Below, one piece after another: positions 34,548-44,446 of a stretch of DNA of 64,000 nt (positions within the stretch are counted from its first letter, which is position 1; each line of letters begins with the position of its first letter). A program made the translations under genes and the position numbers. Under the pieces are notes generated by a model, which saw only the letters and a list, made by a program, of their open reading frames with translations, made no database searches and was not told the origin of the DNA. The DNA lies in the NCBI GenBank assembly GCA_903945495.1, contig CAJAVU010000107.1:1-64000 (forward strand), in the 5' to 3' direction. This stretch comes from an uncultured Flavobacteriales bacterium (GTDB taxonomy: Bacteria; Bacteroidota; Bacteroidia; Flavobacteriales_D; Crocinitomicaceae).

Positions 34548-37355
34548 CTATAATTCCAGTGCTAAATAACGTGCCGTGTGGGAAGTGTCTTTTGCTTTCT
34601 TCACCACTTGTTCTGGCGTTCCTTCGGCAATGATCATTCCTCCACCCTTTCCGCCTTCAGGACCAACATCAATCAAGTGATCGGCCACTTTTACAATGTC
34701 CAAATTGTGCTCAATCACCAACACTGTGTTTCCTTCATCTGCCAATCGTTGCAATACTTCCAACAACATACGAATGTCTTCAAAGTGCAAACCTGTTGAA
34801 GGCTCATCCAAAATATAGAATGTATTTCCCGTGCTTTTCTTCGCTAATTCCGATGATAACTTAATGCGTTGCGCTTCACCTCCTGATAAAGTAGTTGATG
34901 GCTGGCCCAATTTCACATACCCCAAACCAACACTTTTCAAGGTAGCCAAAGGTCGATAAATCTTTGGAATCGCTTCGAAGAACGGCGTTGCATCTTCAAT
35001 TGTCATGTCCAACACATCTGAAATGGATTTTCCTTTGTAACGCACTTCCAATGTCTCACGATTGTAGCGTTTTCCATTGCACGTTTCGCATTCCACATAT
35101 ACATCTGGAAGGAAATTCATTTCGATCATTTTCAATCCACCGCCACTGCATGTTTCACAGCGTCCACCTGAGACATTGAAAGAAAAACGTCCAGCTTTGT
35201 AACCACGAATTTGGGCTTCAGGCAATCCTGCAAACAACGAACGGATTTCATCAAATACTTTTGTATATGTCGCAGGATTCGAACGCGGAGTTCGTCCAAT
35301 CGGACTTTGATCTATTTCAATTACTTTATCCAAATGCTCCAACCCTTCAATGCTTTTATACGGCAAAGGTTTACGAACTCCGTTGTAGATATGTGCTAAT
35401 AAAATTGGATACAAGGTTTGGTTCACTAAAGAAGATTTTCCACTTCCCGATACACCCGTAATACAGCTAAACGTCCCCAATGGAATTTTCAAATCCACAT
35501 TTTTCAAGTTATGTCCTGTTGCTCCTTTCAAGGTTAAGTACTTTCCATTTCCTTTACGGCGTTTAGCAGGTATATCAATCTTTAATTCTCCTGTTAAGTA
35601 TTTTGTTGTCAACGAATCAACAGTATTCAATTCAGAAATTGGAGCGGCATTGATAATTTGTCCACCGTGAATTCCAGCACCAGGACCAATATCCACAACA
35701 AAATCCGCTGCTTCAATCATTTCCTTATCGTGCTCAACAACGATTACAGAATTTCCAGTATCACGCAAACGTTTCAAAGAATTGATCAAGCGAGTATTAT
35801 CACGTTGATGCAAACCAATTGAAGGTTCATCCAATACGTACAAAACATTCATCAACTCAGAACCAATTTGTGTTGCCAAACGAATACGTTGTGCTTCACC
35901 ACCAGAAAGTGTTTTTGCTGAACGATGTAAAGTCAAATAATCCAAACCAACTTCTAAAATGAAGTTTAAGCGTGTATTGATTTCTTTTAATATCTCTGTT
36001 CCAATGATGCGTTGATCGTTTGTTAACTTCGGTTCCAATTGTTTGAACCAATTCGCTAACTCGATCAAATCCATTTGCGCTAAATCACCGATGTGTTTTC
36101 CATCCAATTTAAAGTAATGCGATTCTTTTTTCAAGCGCGTTCCTTCGCAGGTTGGACAAACTTTCTTGTTCATGAAGCTCATTGCCCAGCGTTGAATGGC
36201 TGCTGTACTTTCTTCCGAATGGCGCGAAACGAAATTGATGATTCCTTCGAAATAAACCATCGTGTTTTTCTTCGAACGTTCAATATCTTCATTCCCATAA
36301 AGCAATACGTTCATCACTTCAAGAGGAATTTCTTCCAAAGGTGTTGTAATCGAATAACCTTCTTGTGTTAAGTACGATTCTAACTTATCGAAAATCCATG
36401 TACGCTTGTATTCACCGATTGGAGCCAAACCACCTTTCTTAATCGATAATTTTGGATCTGGAATAATCTTCGTGATATCCGCTTCGGAAACTTCACCTAA
36501 TCCACTGCACGAAAGACAAGCTCCATAAGGCGAATTGAATGAAAACAAACTTGGTTCTGGTTCAGGATACGAAATCCCAGAAGTTGGACACATCAACGAA
36601 CGGCTGAAATGGCGCACTTGCTCAGTCTCAAAATCCATTACCATCATCGCTTTACTTCCATGCTTCATTGAAGTAATCACAGAATCGTAAATGCGCTTGC
36701 GATCATCACCTTTAATGGATAAACGATCGATTACAATATCAATATCGTGGATCTTGTAACGATCCAACTTCATTCCTTTTTCAATGTCTTTTATTTCTCC
36801 ATCAATGCGCACTTTCGTGAATCCCATTTTCTGGATTTGCTCAAACAATTCACGATAATGACCTTTACGCCCTTTGATTTTGGGAGCGAGGAAAATAACC
36901 TTTTTACCTTCGTATTGTTCGGTGATTAAGTCAACGATTTGGTCATCCGAATACTTCACCATCAATTCACCAGTTTCATACGAAACAGCAACACCTATTC
37001 GAGCATAAAGTAAACGTAAGAAATCGTATACTTCAGTAATGGTTCCAACTGTAGAACGTGGTGAGCGTGAAACGGTCTTTTGTTCAATCGAAATTACCGG
37101 ACTCAAACCGTCGATTTTATCGACATCTGGACGTTCCAATCCACCAAGAAACTGTCGTGCATACGCAGAAAACGTTTCAATGTAACGTCGTTGCCCCTCA
37201 GCAAAAATGGTGTCAAACGCCAGGGACGATTTTCCACTTCCACTCAAGCCAGTGAACACAACTAATTTGTTACGTGGAATGCGTAGATCAACATTTTTTA
37301 AATTGTGTTCGCGTGCACCAAATACTTCGATATATCCTTCTTCGTTTTCTTCCAC
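34548..37355 (-). CDS. uvrA: UvrABC excision repair subunit A
   Basis: This 935-residue UvrA finds bulky DNA damage and loads UvrB. It has two ABC ATPase halves: Walker A GLSGSGKSSLAFDT near residue 40 and GVSGSGKSSLVNQT near 635. Signature motifs are KTLSGGEAQRIRLATQ and TTLSGGEAQRIKLSS. Zinc-finger cysteines (CLSCSGLG, CPTCEGTR, CETCSGGG, CETCNGKR) are present. It starts with GTG one base after the stop of the lytic transglycosylase gene, so they are co-transcribed. Confidence 0.97.
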   Translation of the reverse strand: MEENEEGYIEVFGAREHNLKNVDLRIPRNKLVVFTGLSGSGKSSLAFDTIFAEGQRRYIETFSAYARQFLGGLERPDVDKIDGLSPVISIEQKTVSRSPRSTVGTITEVYDFLRLLYARIGVAVSYETGELMVKYSDDQIVDLITEQYEGKKVIFLAPKIKGRKGHYRELFEQIQKMGFTKVRIDGEIKDIEKGMKLDRYKIHDIDIVIDRLSIKGDDRKRIYDSVITSMKHGSKAMMVMDFETEQVRHFSRSLMCPTSGISYPEPEPSLFSFNSPYGACLSCSGLGEVSEADITKIIPDPKLSIKKGGLAPIGEYKRTWIFDKLESYLTQEGYSITTPLEEIPLEVMNVLLYGNEDIERSKKNTMVYFEGIINFVSRHSEESTAAIQRWAMSFMNKKVCPTCEGTRLKKESHYFKLDGKHIGDLAQMDLIELANWFKQLEPKLTNDQRIIGTEILKEINTRLNFILEVGLDYLTLHRSAKTLSGGEAQRIRLATQIGSELMNVLYVLDEPSIGLHQRDNTRLINSLKRLRDTGNSVIVVEHDKEMIEAADFVVDIGPGAGIHGGQIINAAPISELNTVDSLTTKYLTGELKIDIPAKRRKGNGKYLTLKGATGHNLKNVDLKIPLGTFSCITGVSGSGKSSLVNQTLYPILLAHIYNGVRKPLPYKSIEGLEHLDKVIEIDQSPIGRTPRSNPATYTKVFDEIRSLFAGLPEAQIRGYKAGRFSFNVSGGRCETCSGGGLKMIEMNFLPDVYVECETCNGKRYNRETLEVRYKGKSISDVLDMTIEDATPFFEAIPKIYRPLATLKSVGLGYVKLGQPSTTLSGGEAQRIKLSSELAKKSTGNTFYILDEPSTGLHFEDIRMLLEVLQRLADEGNTVLVIEHNLDIVKVADHLIDVGPEGGKGGGMIIAEGTPEQVVKKAKDTSHTARYLALEL

Positions 37356-37356
37356 T

Positions 37357-38274
37357 TTACTTGTACGATTCGTATGGTTTTAAATTCGTTCCCTTCGCTG
37401 GTATGAGAATGGCAAATGTCTTGTTGTTTTTAATTGTCAATTTGTTGGTCAGCAACCACGGATTTAATTTGATTAAAATCTTGTAGTTAAAACCTTGCTC
37501 GATTGCCCATTCAGCCAAATTCGGAATAGATTCTTTTACTACAACAGTTTTCGTCTTAAAAGGTTTATACAATTCGATGGCTTTCGTGTCGTAACCATAT
37601 GCCTCAGGATTCTCAAAAATCAATTTCATCGCTAAGATGCGGAAGACATAACGCCCAGTTTCCGAATTCATGTGGGTATCGAAGTAGTTGTTTGTTCCTT
37701 GCCAACGCATATCACTGCGAACACCGCCAATTCCACGATTGTATGAAGCAGCAGTTAACACCCAATCTTTCAAGGTATCGTGTGCAGTTTTCAAGTATTC
37801 ACATGCTGCGATTGTACTTTTCTTGATGTTCAAACGCTCATCTACTTCGTCGTTCATGATGATATCATGTTCTTTTGCTGTAAACGGCATGAATTGCCAG
37901 AAGCCTTGTGCTCCAACTGGACTCACAGCTTGAATCAAATTACTTTCGATTACCGCCAAATATTTAAAATCTTCAGGAATTCCATTTGCTTTTAGGGTGC
38001 GTTCCATTTCTGGAAAAAAACGATGTGCGCGTTTCATTGCTTGGAAAGTCGAACTTTGAAAATAGGCATTCACCAAAATCTCTTTGTCTAAGCGCTCGCG
38101 AATATCTTCATCTTCCAGATTAATTGTTTCGCCACAAAAAGTCATTTCTTTAGGAAGATCTGGAACAGTGTGCAACTTTACTTCTTGAATTTCTTTGGCT
38201 AACTCTTCGTGCTTTTTCTTAGCTTGACAGCCCAACAATCCAATAATTGGCAATAAAATAAGGAATACTTTCAT
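37357..38274 (-). CDS. Lipoprotein lytic transglycosylase
   Basis: This 305-residue protein has a lipobox (LLGC, Cys16). A soluble lytic transglycosylase (SLT) domain lies at about 95-225, with the catalytic Glu in YLAVIESNLIQAVSPVGAQG (residue 110) and the later GFWQFMP and ASYNRGIGG motifs. It cleaves peptidoglycan glycan strands to form 1,6-anhydro-muropeptides. It resembles MltD, but no C-terminal LysM repeats are seen. It is followed by uvrA after one base. Confidence 0.9.
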   Translation of the reverse strand: MKVFLILLPIIGLLGCQAKKKHEELAKEIQEVKLHTVPDLPKEMTFCGETINLEDEDIRERLDKEILVNAYFQSSTFQAMKRAHRFFPEMERTLKANGIPEDFKYLAVIESNLIQAVSPVGAQGFWQFMPFTAKEHDIIMNDEVDERLNIKKSTIAACEYLKTAHDTLKDWVLTAASYNRGIGGVRSDMRWQGTNNYFDTHMNSETGRYVFRILAMKLIFENPEAYGYDTKAIELYKPFKTKTVVVKESIPNLAEWAIEQGFNYKILIKLNPWLLTNKLTIKNNKTFAILIPAKGTNLKPYESYK

Positions 38275-38292
38275 TTGGAATTTAATAGCTAA

Positions 38293-38300
38293 CGAAAGTA
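38293..38300 (-). promoter_or_regulatory. Possible variant -7 box of the lytic transglycosylase-uvrA unit
   Basis: TACTTTCG on the minus strand lies 18 bases upstream of the ATG at 38274. The same octamer precedes ddl and the barrel gene at 18926. Confidence 0.35.
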
Positions 38301-38317
38301 ATGAAAATGAAAGAGAA

Positions 38318-39388
38318 TTATTTATTCTTCTGGGGAAATTTGATGGTGTTTCTATACAAATAAACGAAAATCAAAATGAAATAAAGAAGAAAGAAGATAA
38401 TTGGTAGAATGATATTCAACTGAATCATATAAATCATCAACAAAGACAATAAAAACGACACCAAACCAATCACTAAAAAGACATACCAAACTTGAATATC
38501 TTTAAAACCGGCATATACCAAATGATGTGTTGTATGATCTTTCCCTCCAACCATAGGAGATTGTCCTCGTTTCAACCGATTGATGACTACCGTCAATGTA
38601 TCTGCTGCTGCTGGAGTGAATGCTACTAAAGTCACGATGACACTCGCCCAAGCATTTGTTTCAGTAGAAGAACTTACATTCCATAAATATTTGACACCAA
38701 AGAACGCCACGAACAAACCAATAAATTGACTTCCCGCATCTCCCATGAACAATTTCGATGGGTGAATATTGTAGCGTAAAAAACCTAACACCGCTCCAAT
38801 AACTGCTACAAGTGTCAAAGTCCAAATGTTCGCATTAAAATCAAACACAAACCAACCACCGAAAAGACAAGCCAACAATATGAAAAGAACCGTTGTGCCT
38901 GTAATTCCATCCATATTATCGAGCATATTAAGGGAATTCATAATGATGATTACCCATAAAACGGTCAATGCCGCGTCGATATAAAAAACATGGAATATAT
39001 CGATGAAAGTACCTGTCCAAACAAAGATAAGTCCACACAGAATTTGAATAGCCAATTTCATTAAAGGCTTGGTGTTATATGCGTCATCTGCAAGCCCCAT
39101 TAAAAACGCCAGGGCTCCTGAAATAAACAGTCCAACATATTGCTTGTTGTGAAATATCACTTCATCATAAAAAATGATTGAATACGCGATAGCTGAAAAG
39201 ACAAAAACAACATAAAAGCTTACACCTCCAAGTGAAGGTTTTGATTCATTGCTCCAACGAACAACAACGTCGTTTTTGTTACGAATACCGAGCGATTTAG
39301 AGAAATTCAACAATAACACATTACTAACCATTGAAAGTATTATACCGCCAAAACCAAAACCTATAATTTGTAATAATTTATCGATCAC
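38318..39388 (-). CDS. MraY/WecA-family polyprenyl-phosphate sugar transferase
   Basis: This 356-residue membrane protein has about 10-11 helices. The family motifs are NSLNMLDNMDGITGTT (Mg/nucleotide site), FLMGLADDAY and FMGDAGSQFIGLF, followed by the basic GGKDHTTHHLVYAG loop. Such enzymes put a sugar-1-phosphate, commonly GlcNAc-1-P, onto undecaprenyl phosphate to start glycan assembly. It is downstream of rfbC and the kinase-exporter genes on one strand, so an exopolysaccharide or O-antigen-initiating role is likelier than peptidoglycan. Confidence 0.92.
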   Translation of the reverse strand: MIDKLLQIIGFGFGGIILSMVSNVLLLNFSKSLGIRNKNDVVVRWSNESKPSLGGVSFYVVFVFSAIAYSIIFYDEVIFHNKQYVGLFISGALAFLMGLADDAYNTKPLMKLAIQILCGLIFVWTGTFIDIFHVFYIDAALTVLWVIIIMNSLNMLDNMDGITGTTVLFILLACLFGGWFVFDFNANIWTLTLVAVIGAVLGFLRYNIHPSKLFMGDAGSQFIGLFVAFFGVKYLWNVSSSTETNAWASVIVTLVAFTPAAADTLTVVINRLKRGQSPMVGGKDHTTHHLVYAGFKDIQVWYVFLVIGLVSFLLSLLMIYMIQLNIILPIIFFLLYFILIFVYLYRNTIKFPQKNK

Positions 39389-39401
39389 TCGTTAATATCT
39401 T

Positions 39402-39947
39402 TTAAAATGGAGAGACAAAAGTATCAATTTTTTTACCAATCTTATCTTTCTCAGAAACCAAAGGTGCAGAACATTTCCAATCGATGCCTAATTTGGGGTC
39501 ATTCCACAAGAGTGTGTCTTCGTGAGAAGGAGAATAGTAATTCGTGCATTTATACGAAAACAAAGTGTCTTCTTCTAAAGCAACAAAGCCATGTGCGAAA
39601 CCTGGTGGAATGTAAAACTGTAAACCATTTTCAGCAGAAAGCTCAATAATCTCGTGTTGCCCATAAGTTGGCGAATCCTTGCGCAAATCTACAGCAACAT
39701 CCAATACTTTTCCTTTAACAACAGAAACCAATTTTCCTTGAGCAAAAGGTGGATTTTGAAAGTGCAAACCTCTCAAGACATTTTTTTTCGAGCAAGAAAC
39801 ATTGTCCTGAACAAACACAACTTCTTCACCTAATAATTCTGAATATTTCTGTTCATTGAACGATTCAAAAAAATAACCTCTATCATCGTGAAATTTTCGC
39901 GGCTCTATTACCACCAATCCTTCCATATCAAATTTCTTCTTAATCAT
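39402..39947 (-). CDS. rfbC: dTDP-4-dehydrorhamnose 3,5-epimerase
   Basis: This 181-residue cupin epimerase is a step in dTDP-L-rhamnose synthesis. RmlC motifs are DDRGYFFESFNEQKYSELLG, NVSCSKKNVLRGLHFQNPPFAQGKLV (catalytic His in LRGLHFQ), and IPPGFAHGFVAL. The other rml genes (rmlA, rmlB, rmlD) are not in the window. The start overlaps the end of the kinase gene by 4 bases (39944-39947), so the two are coupled. Confidence 0.95.
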   Translation of the reverse strand: MIKKKFDMEGLVVIEPRKFHDDRGYFFESFNEQKYSELLGEEVVFVQDNVSCSKKNVLRGLHFQNPPFAQGKLVSVVKGKVLDVAVDLRKDSPTYGQHEIIELSAENGLQFYIPPGFAHGFVALEEDTLFSYKCTNYYSPSHEDTLLWNDPKLGIDWKCSAPLVSEKDKIGKKIDTFVSPF

Positions 39948-42343
39948 CGTTTAAATTTTCTTCTTACAAAACTCCAAACTCTTTTCAACAAGTTGCCTTT
40001 TTCAATTTCACTATCCCCTTCGTAATATCCGTAACCATAATTATAGCCATAGCCGTAACCATAAGCAGAAGAACGTTTAGATGTTTGAACACCATTCAAA
40101 ATGACATTCAATTGATTCAACTGCTGCATTTCAAATAACTCTTTCACTCTATAAGCAAAATTACGTTTTGAATAATGCGATTTAAAGACATAAATAGGAA
40201 TATCAGCTTCTGTCAAGTTTTTAATACCATCTGAAACAAGACCAATTGGTGGATTATCGATAATAATCACATCGTACGTTTGTTTCAACTCTTCCACAAT
40301 TTCTTTGAATCGATCACTCAATAATAATTCAGAAGGATTCGGTGGAATTGGTCCTGCCGTAATAAAATCTAAATTTTCAATCGTTGAATGTTGGATACAT
40401 TGTTCAAGCGTGAACTTGTTAATGATCAACCCACTCATACCAAAGTTATTGTTGGTATTTAATCCTAAATGAACTTTCGGTTTGCGCAAATCCAAATCAA
40501 GCAAAATAGTTTTCTTGCCTGACATCGCAATAATTCCTGCAAGATTTAGTGCCACGAACGTTTTTCCTTCTCCAGAAATTGAGGAAGAAATAGCGATTGT
40601 TTTATAATCCGGATGGATATAACTTAGATTCGTTCTAATCTTACGCATTGATTCTGCGAGCATCGATTTAGGAGAATCATGAACTACCAATTGAGAGAAT
40701 TCCATTTCAGATTTAAACAATGGAACACCACCCAAAATTGAGGCACGAGAAGGTAAAAGTTTCTTCAAATCATCCAACATATTGATTTCGTTGAATGTCA
40801 AATATTTGAAGAACATAATACCCAAACCAATTACGATTCCGAAAAATACGAACGTAACATAAATCAATTTTCTGTTCGGAGAAACGGGCGTGTTATTTAC
40901 TGCTGGGCGAGAAAGAATTCGATTATTTGAAGCATACCCAGCATCAGAAATTGAATACAATACTTTTTTCTCTGTCAGCAATGTAAAGTACTTCTCATTC
41001 AAATCTTGAATATTTTTCAAACGGCTAAATTCCATTTTCTTTTCAGGCAATTCAAAGAACTCACCTTCAAATCCTTGGATCTTTCCTTGAATGGAGCGGC
41101 TATTCGCATACAATCGTTCAAGGATAGCAGCAACACTTTTACGAATTGAATTCAATTTTGTTTGAATCTTAGAATTTAAGGCTTTAACCTCGCTGTTTTC
41201 ATCCGTCACGCGATACAATAAATCTTCTTTTTTCTCTAACAACTCGTATAAACTAGTAATTTGACCCGTTAGCGATTGCTCATAACTTTTCCCCAGCATT
41301 TCTGGCAATAAACGATAAATCTCCAATCGATTAGGATCGGATTTCAGTTTACTACTCACCAAATTTAAAGAACGAATTTCCTCATCAATTTCAAATTGTT
41401 GATCTTGTAATTTTGAAATGTTTTCCGAAATGGATGTACCAACAGATTCAGGATCTGGTAAGTTCGATTTACGCTGATACAACATTAAACTATCCTTCGA
41501 ATTTTTTAATTCACCCGCCAAACTATCCAATTGTTGGTCAATGAACATCAAAACGTTTTCAGAACCTTTACGTTTAATTTCTTCATCGTATTCAATAAAT
41601 GCTTCTGCAACAGCCAAGCTGATATCATGACATAATTGAGGGTTATTTCCTTGAAACGTTATTTGAATTGTTTTGGCCTCCGGGTCAACGGGTACAATTT
41701 GTAAAGAAGGTAACAATCGCGCCGCATAGGATTCTACGCTATTGAACACAAAATACAATTCATTATCACTTGATTCATCCCTGAATTCTCCGGGGTTTGG
41801 AGAATCTATTGAGATTTCAAAATGTGTATTTGTAAGGCGTTCGTTCAGTTCACCTTTTAATGCATAATTTTTCCCTAAATGGGCATAATTCACGGAAATT
41901 GACTTGCCATCGAATGCCACGAAGATTGGAACATTGATAAGGGAAGAGTCTTTTAATTCGAAAGGCGTAACATAAAACGAACTTGATAAATATTTTTCTT
42001 CGGTTAATACTTGCCCTTTAGAAAACAAACTTACGTTATAACTGGTGCGTTTAATCGCTCTTTCAAACATAAATTGAGAGCGCATTAATTCAATTTCAGA
42101 AGAAATATCGTCTTGTTTCGAATTAATATTTTCCAATTCAATGATGTCCTTTGCATTGTCTTGATTGTCCAATTGTATAACCATTGAAGATTCATACGTT
42201 GGCTTTGTATAGCGTAAGAAAAAATAGGCAACCGTTGAAAACAAAACAACAAACAACACTGGCCACCACCAGTAACGTTTGAGAATCGTTTGGAGAATCG
42301 CTGGATCGTAATCCTTGTTGATGATAATGCTTTTGCTATTCAA
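39944..42343 (-). CDS. Exopolysaccharide chain-length regulator and BY-kinase (Wzc-like)
   Basis: This 799-residue protein has an N-terminal Wzz/GNVR chain-length domain with two membrane segments and a long coiled coil between them (about 250-440). The C-terminal bacterial tyrosine kinase (about 570-770) has Walker A SISGEGKTFVAL, Walker A' ILLDLDLRKPK and Walker B VIIIDNPP. The tail has eight tyrosines in an alternating Tyr-Gly run (SSAYGYGYGYNYGYGYYEG), the usual autophosphorylation cluster. It controls export and length of a surface polysaccharide with the Wza-type lipoprotein upstream. Confidence 0.93.
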   Translation of the reverse strand: MNSKSIIINKDYDPAILQTILKRYWWWPVLFVVLFSTVAYFFLRYTKPTYESSMVIQLDNQDNAKDIIELENINSKQDDISSEIELMRSQFMFERAIKRTSYNVSLFSKGQVLTEEKYLSSSFYVTPFELKDSSLINVPIFVAFDGKSISVNYAHLGKNYALKGELNERLTNTHFEISIDSPNPGEFRDESSDNELYFVFNSVESYAARLLPSLQIVPVDPEAKTIQITFQGNNPQLCHDISLAVAEAFIEYDEEIKRKGSENVLMFIDQQLDSLAGELKNSKDSLMLYQRKSNLPDPESVGTSISENISKLQDQQFEIDEEIRSLNLVSSKLKSDPNRLEIYRLLPEMLGKSYEQSLTGQITSLYELLEKKEDLLYRVTDENSEVKALNSKIQTKLNSIRKSVAAILERLYANSRSIQGKIQGFEGEFFELPEKKMEFSRLKNIQDLNEKYFTLLTEKKVLYSISDAGYASNNRILSRPAVNNTPVSPNRKLIYVTFVFFGIVIGLGIMFFKYLTFNEINMLDDLKKLLPSRASILGGVPLFKSEMEFSQLVVHDSPKSMLAESMRKIRTNLSYIHPDYKTIAISSSISGEGKTFVALNLAGIIAMSGKKTILLDLDLRKPKVHLGLNTNNNFGMSGLIINKFTLEQCIQHSTIENLDFITAGPIPPNPSELLLSDRFKEIVEELKQTYDVIIIDNPPIGLVSDGIKNLTEADIPIYVFKSHYSKRNFAYRVKELFEMQQLNQLNVILNGVQTSKRSSAYGYGYGYNYGYGYYEGDSEIEKGNLLKRVWSFVRRKFKR

Positions 42344-42350
42344 ACTGAAA

Positions 42351-43118
42351 TTATTTTGTAATTAACGTAAAAATAATTATTGCACTAGAGAATAATGAAA
42401 TTATAGGTGCAATCTCTTTAACTGTTTCTTTTGCCAATTCTCCTTTTGGTACAACGTAGATGTAATCGTTTGCTTGAACAACCATGTCTACATATTTCAA
42501 GCCTTCAACAGTCGACAAATCTATTTTATAAATCTTGCGTTCTCCATTTTCTCTACGAATAAGATTTACAGAATTAGCCTTCCCACGCTCTGTAATCCCA
42601 CCAGCCTGTGCAATTGCCTCCATCAATGTAGTGTTTGCGTTGACTAATGGAATAACTTTCGCATCCGCCCCATTTCCTGGGAATACAATTACACGTTGAT
42701 TGGTGATTTGAACTTGAACAAAAGGTTCTTGGTATTCCTTAGAAAATAATTTTTGAAGTGTATCCTCGCATTGTGCAACAGTTAAACCTTCGACTTTAAC
42801 AGTTCCAACAATTGGCAATTCAACATTTCCACCTCTTCTAACAATGTATTCAGACATACCATTTGACTCTGCGGCACCTTCACGAATACCACTCATCGAC
42901 TCGATAATTTTGGTTCCATTGTTCGTCGATAATGAAAACTTCAATTTATCGTCCATCGAGATTTTATAATCTTCGTTGGGTGTCATAGGAATTGAATCCG
43001 TTTTAGCTGTTTCTCCTTTTGGAGCCTTAAACATGATATTGCTATTGACACCACAGCTTTGAAACAGCCAAATTGTCAATAAAACTAAAAAATATTTATA
43101 CATTGAAGTCACGTTCAT
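42351..43118 (-). CDS. Outer-membrane polysaccharide export lipoprotein (Wza-like)
   Basis: This 255-residue lipoprotein has a lipobox (WLFQSC) after MYKYFLVLLTIW. It has a polysaccharide-biosynthesis/export domain (YKISMDDKLKFSL, VRRGGNVELPIVGTVKVEGLT) and a SLBB domain (NTTLMEAIAQAGGIT). It ends in a membrane helix (IISLFSSAIIIFTLITK), as Bacteroidota Wza-type exporters do. The start overlaps the glycosyltransferase gene's stop by 4 bases, although an ATG at 43103 would begin the signal peptide directly. It is shorter than E. coli Wza. Confidence 0.9.
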   Translation of the reverse strand: MNVTSMYKYFLVLLTIWLFQSCGVNSNIMFKAPKGETAKTDSIPMTPNEDYKISMDDKLKFSLSTNNGTKIIESMSGIREGAAESNGMSEYIVRRGGNVELPIVGTVKVEGLTVAQCEDTLQKLFSKEYQEPFVQVQITNQRVIVFPGNGADAKVIPLVNANTTLMEAIAQAGGITERGKANSVNLIRRENGERKIYKIDLSTVEGLKYVDMVVQANDYIYVVPKGELAKETVKEIAPIISLFSSAIIIFTLITK

Positions 43119-44302
43119 TTTTGCTTTGCATTTAACAACTCACGGTAATATGCTTCTACATTTTTCACCAAGGTTGTGTAATGGAATTTTTCTTCTACGA
43201 AAGTCCAACCATTTTGTGACATTTTTTTGCGTTTTTTTTCATCTTCAATTAATAGAAGCATTTTTTCTGCATAGATTTCTGGATTGTTCTTCGGAACAAC
43301 GAAGCCCGTTTCTCCTTCCAACAAAATATCTTTAACACCACCTACATCTGTTGTTACAACTGGAATATTTGCTGCTTGCGCTTCAATCAAACTTACCGGC
43401 GTTCCTTCATTATTGGAGGATAAACAAATGATATCCATTCCCGCATTGAAGGTTCCAATATCTTTGATCCAACTAGTCATTTCAACACGAAAATGTGATG
43501 GGAATCCCAAATCTTGAATTTTATCAGTTATCACATCACGTTCAGTTCCATCACCAACAATAAATGCGACACACCTCTTTTGCGTTTTTGAAGCAACAAT
43601 GCGCATAGCTTCTAAAAACAATGAATGATTTTTAATAGGCGCCAATCGTCCAACTATTGCAATGGCTACTTCATCCTCTTGAACATTGAACTCTTTGCGT
43701 GTTACCGCACGTTTTTCATCCAAGTTCTCATGGAATTTGTGCAAATCAAATCCAAGATTGATAACCCTAATTTTCTGTTCAGGACAAATATGATGCTCTT
43801 TTGACAGTTCAGTTTTCTGTAATTCTGAAATCGCAATAATTCCAGTTGATTTCTTTGCCAAATTTCGCTCAATCGCCTTGAATATGGCAGTTTTCACCTT
43901 GCCAAAATACGAATGGAAAACATGACCATGAAAGGTATGCACAATCACAGGAACCTTTAATGAATATGCTGCTTTTCTTCCCAAGGCACCAGCCTTCGAA
44001 GCATGTGTATGAACAATATCCGGCTGAAATTCCTCGATGATTTGTTTCAAACGCTTGTACGCTTTTCGGTCACTTGAAAAATTCGGCAAACGCTTCATTT
44101 CGTCAATCAGCAACGGTTGAACACCATATTCTTCTAAAACATGTAATGAATCTGATTCCCCTTCTTCTGGTAAGCCTCCGACCAACAAAGTTTCGAAATC
44201 GTCTGACATGTACCTTGTCAAAAACGTGGCATTATACGTTGGTCCACCGATATTAAATCGATTAATGATCCTCAATACTTTTATTTTTCTCACACTCTCC
44301 AT
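43115..44302 (-). CDS. Glycosyltransferase family 4 (GT-B)
   Basis: This 395-residue GT-B protein has an N-terminal Rossmann-like domain (RIINRFNIGGPTYNATFL, GALGRKAAYSLKVPVIVH). The C-terminal nucleotide-sugar domain has the motif VGRLAPIKNHSLFLEA and the GT4 EX7E motif in SSNNEGTPVSLIEAQAANIPVV. It probably adds a sugar to the exported polysaccharide; the sugar is unknown. It is the first gene of the exporter operon that runs to the WecA-like gene at 38318. Confidence 0.92.
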   Translation of the reverse strand: MESVRKIKVLRIINRFNIGGPTYNATFLTRYMSDDFETLLVGGLPEEGESDSLHVLEEYGVQPLLIDEMKRLPNFSSDRKAYKRLKQIIEEFQPDIVHTHASKAGALGRKAAYSLKVPVIVHTFHGHVFHSYFGKVKTAIFKAIERNLAKKSTGIIAISELQKTELSKEHHICPEQKIRVINLGFDLHKFHENLDEKRAVTRKEFNVQEDEVAIAIVGRLAPIKNHSLFLEAMRIVASKTQKRCVAFIVGDGTERDVITDKIQDLGFPSHFRVEMTSWIKDIGTFNAGMDIICLSSNNEGTPVSLIEAQAANIPVVTTDVGGVKDILLEGETGFVVPKNNPEIYAEKMLLLIEDEKKRKKMSQNGWTFVEEKFHYTTLVKNVEAYYRELLNAKQK

Positions 44303-44446
44303 CTACTAACTAAGAAATGGTCTCACAATTGTCAAGTTACGGATCTGAGTTAAAAACGAGTTTCCTTAAATTGGTTGTTGAAAATTATTTTCAGCGCAGT
44401 TCAAAGTAATCCGATGTTTACTCAATTTTACATAAATTTCGGCGCG

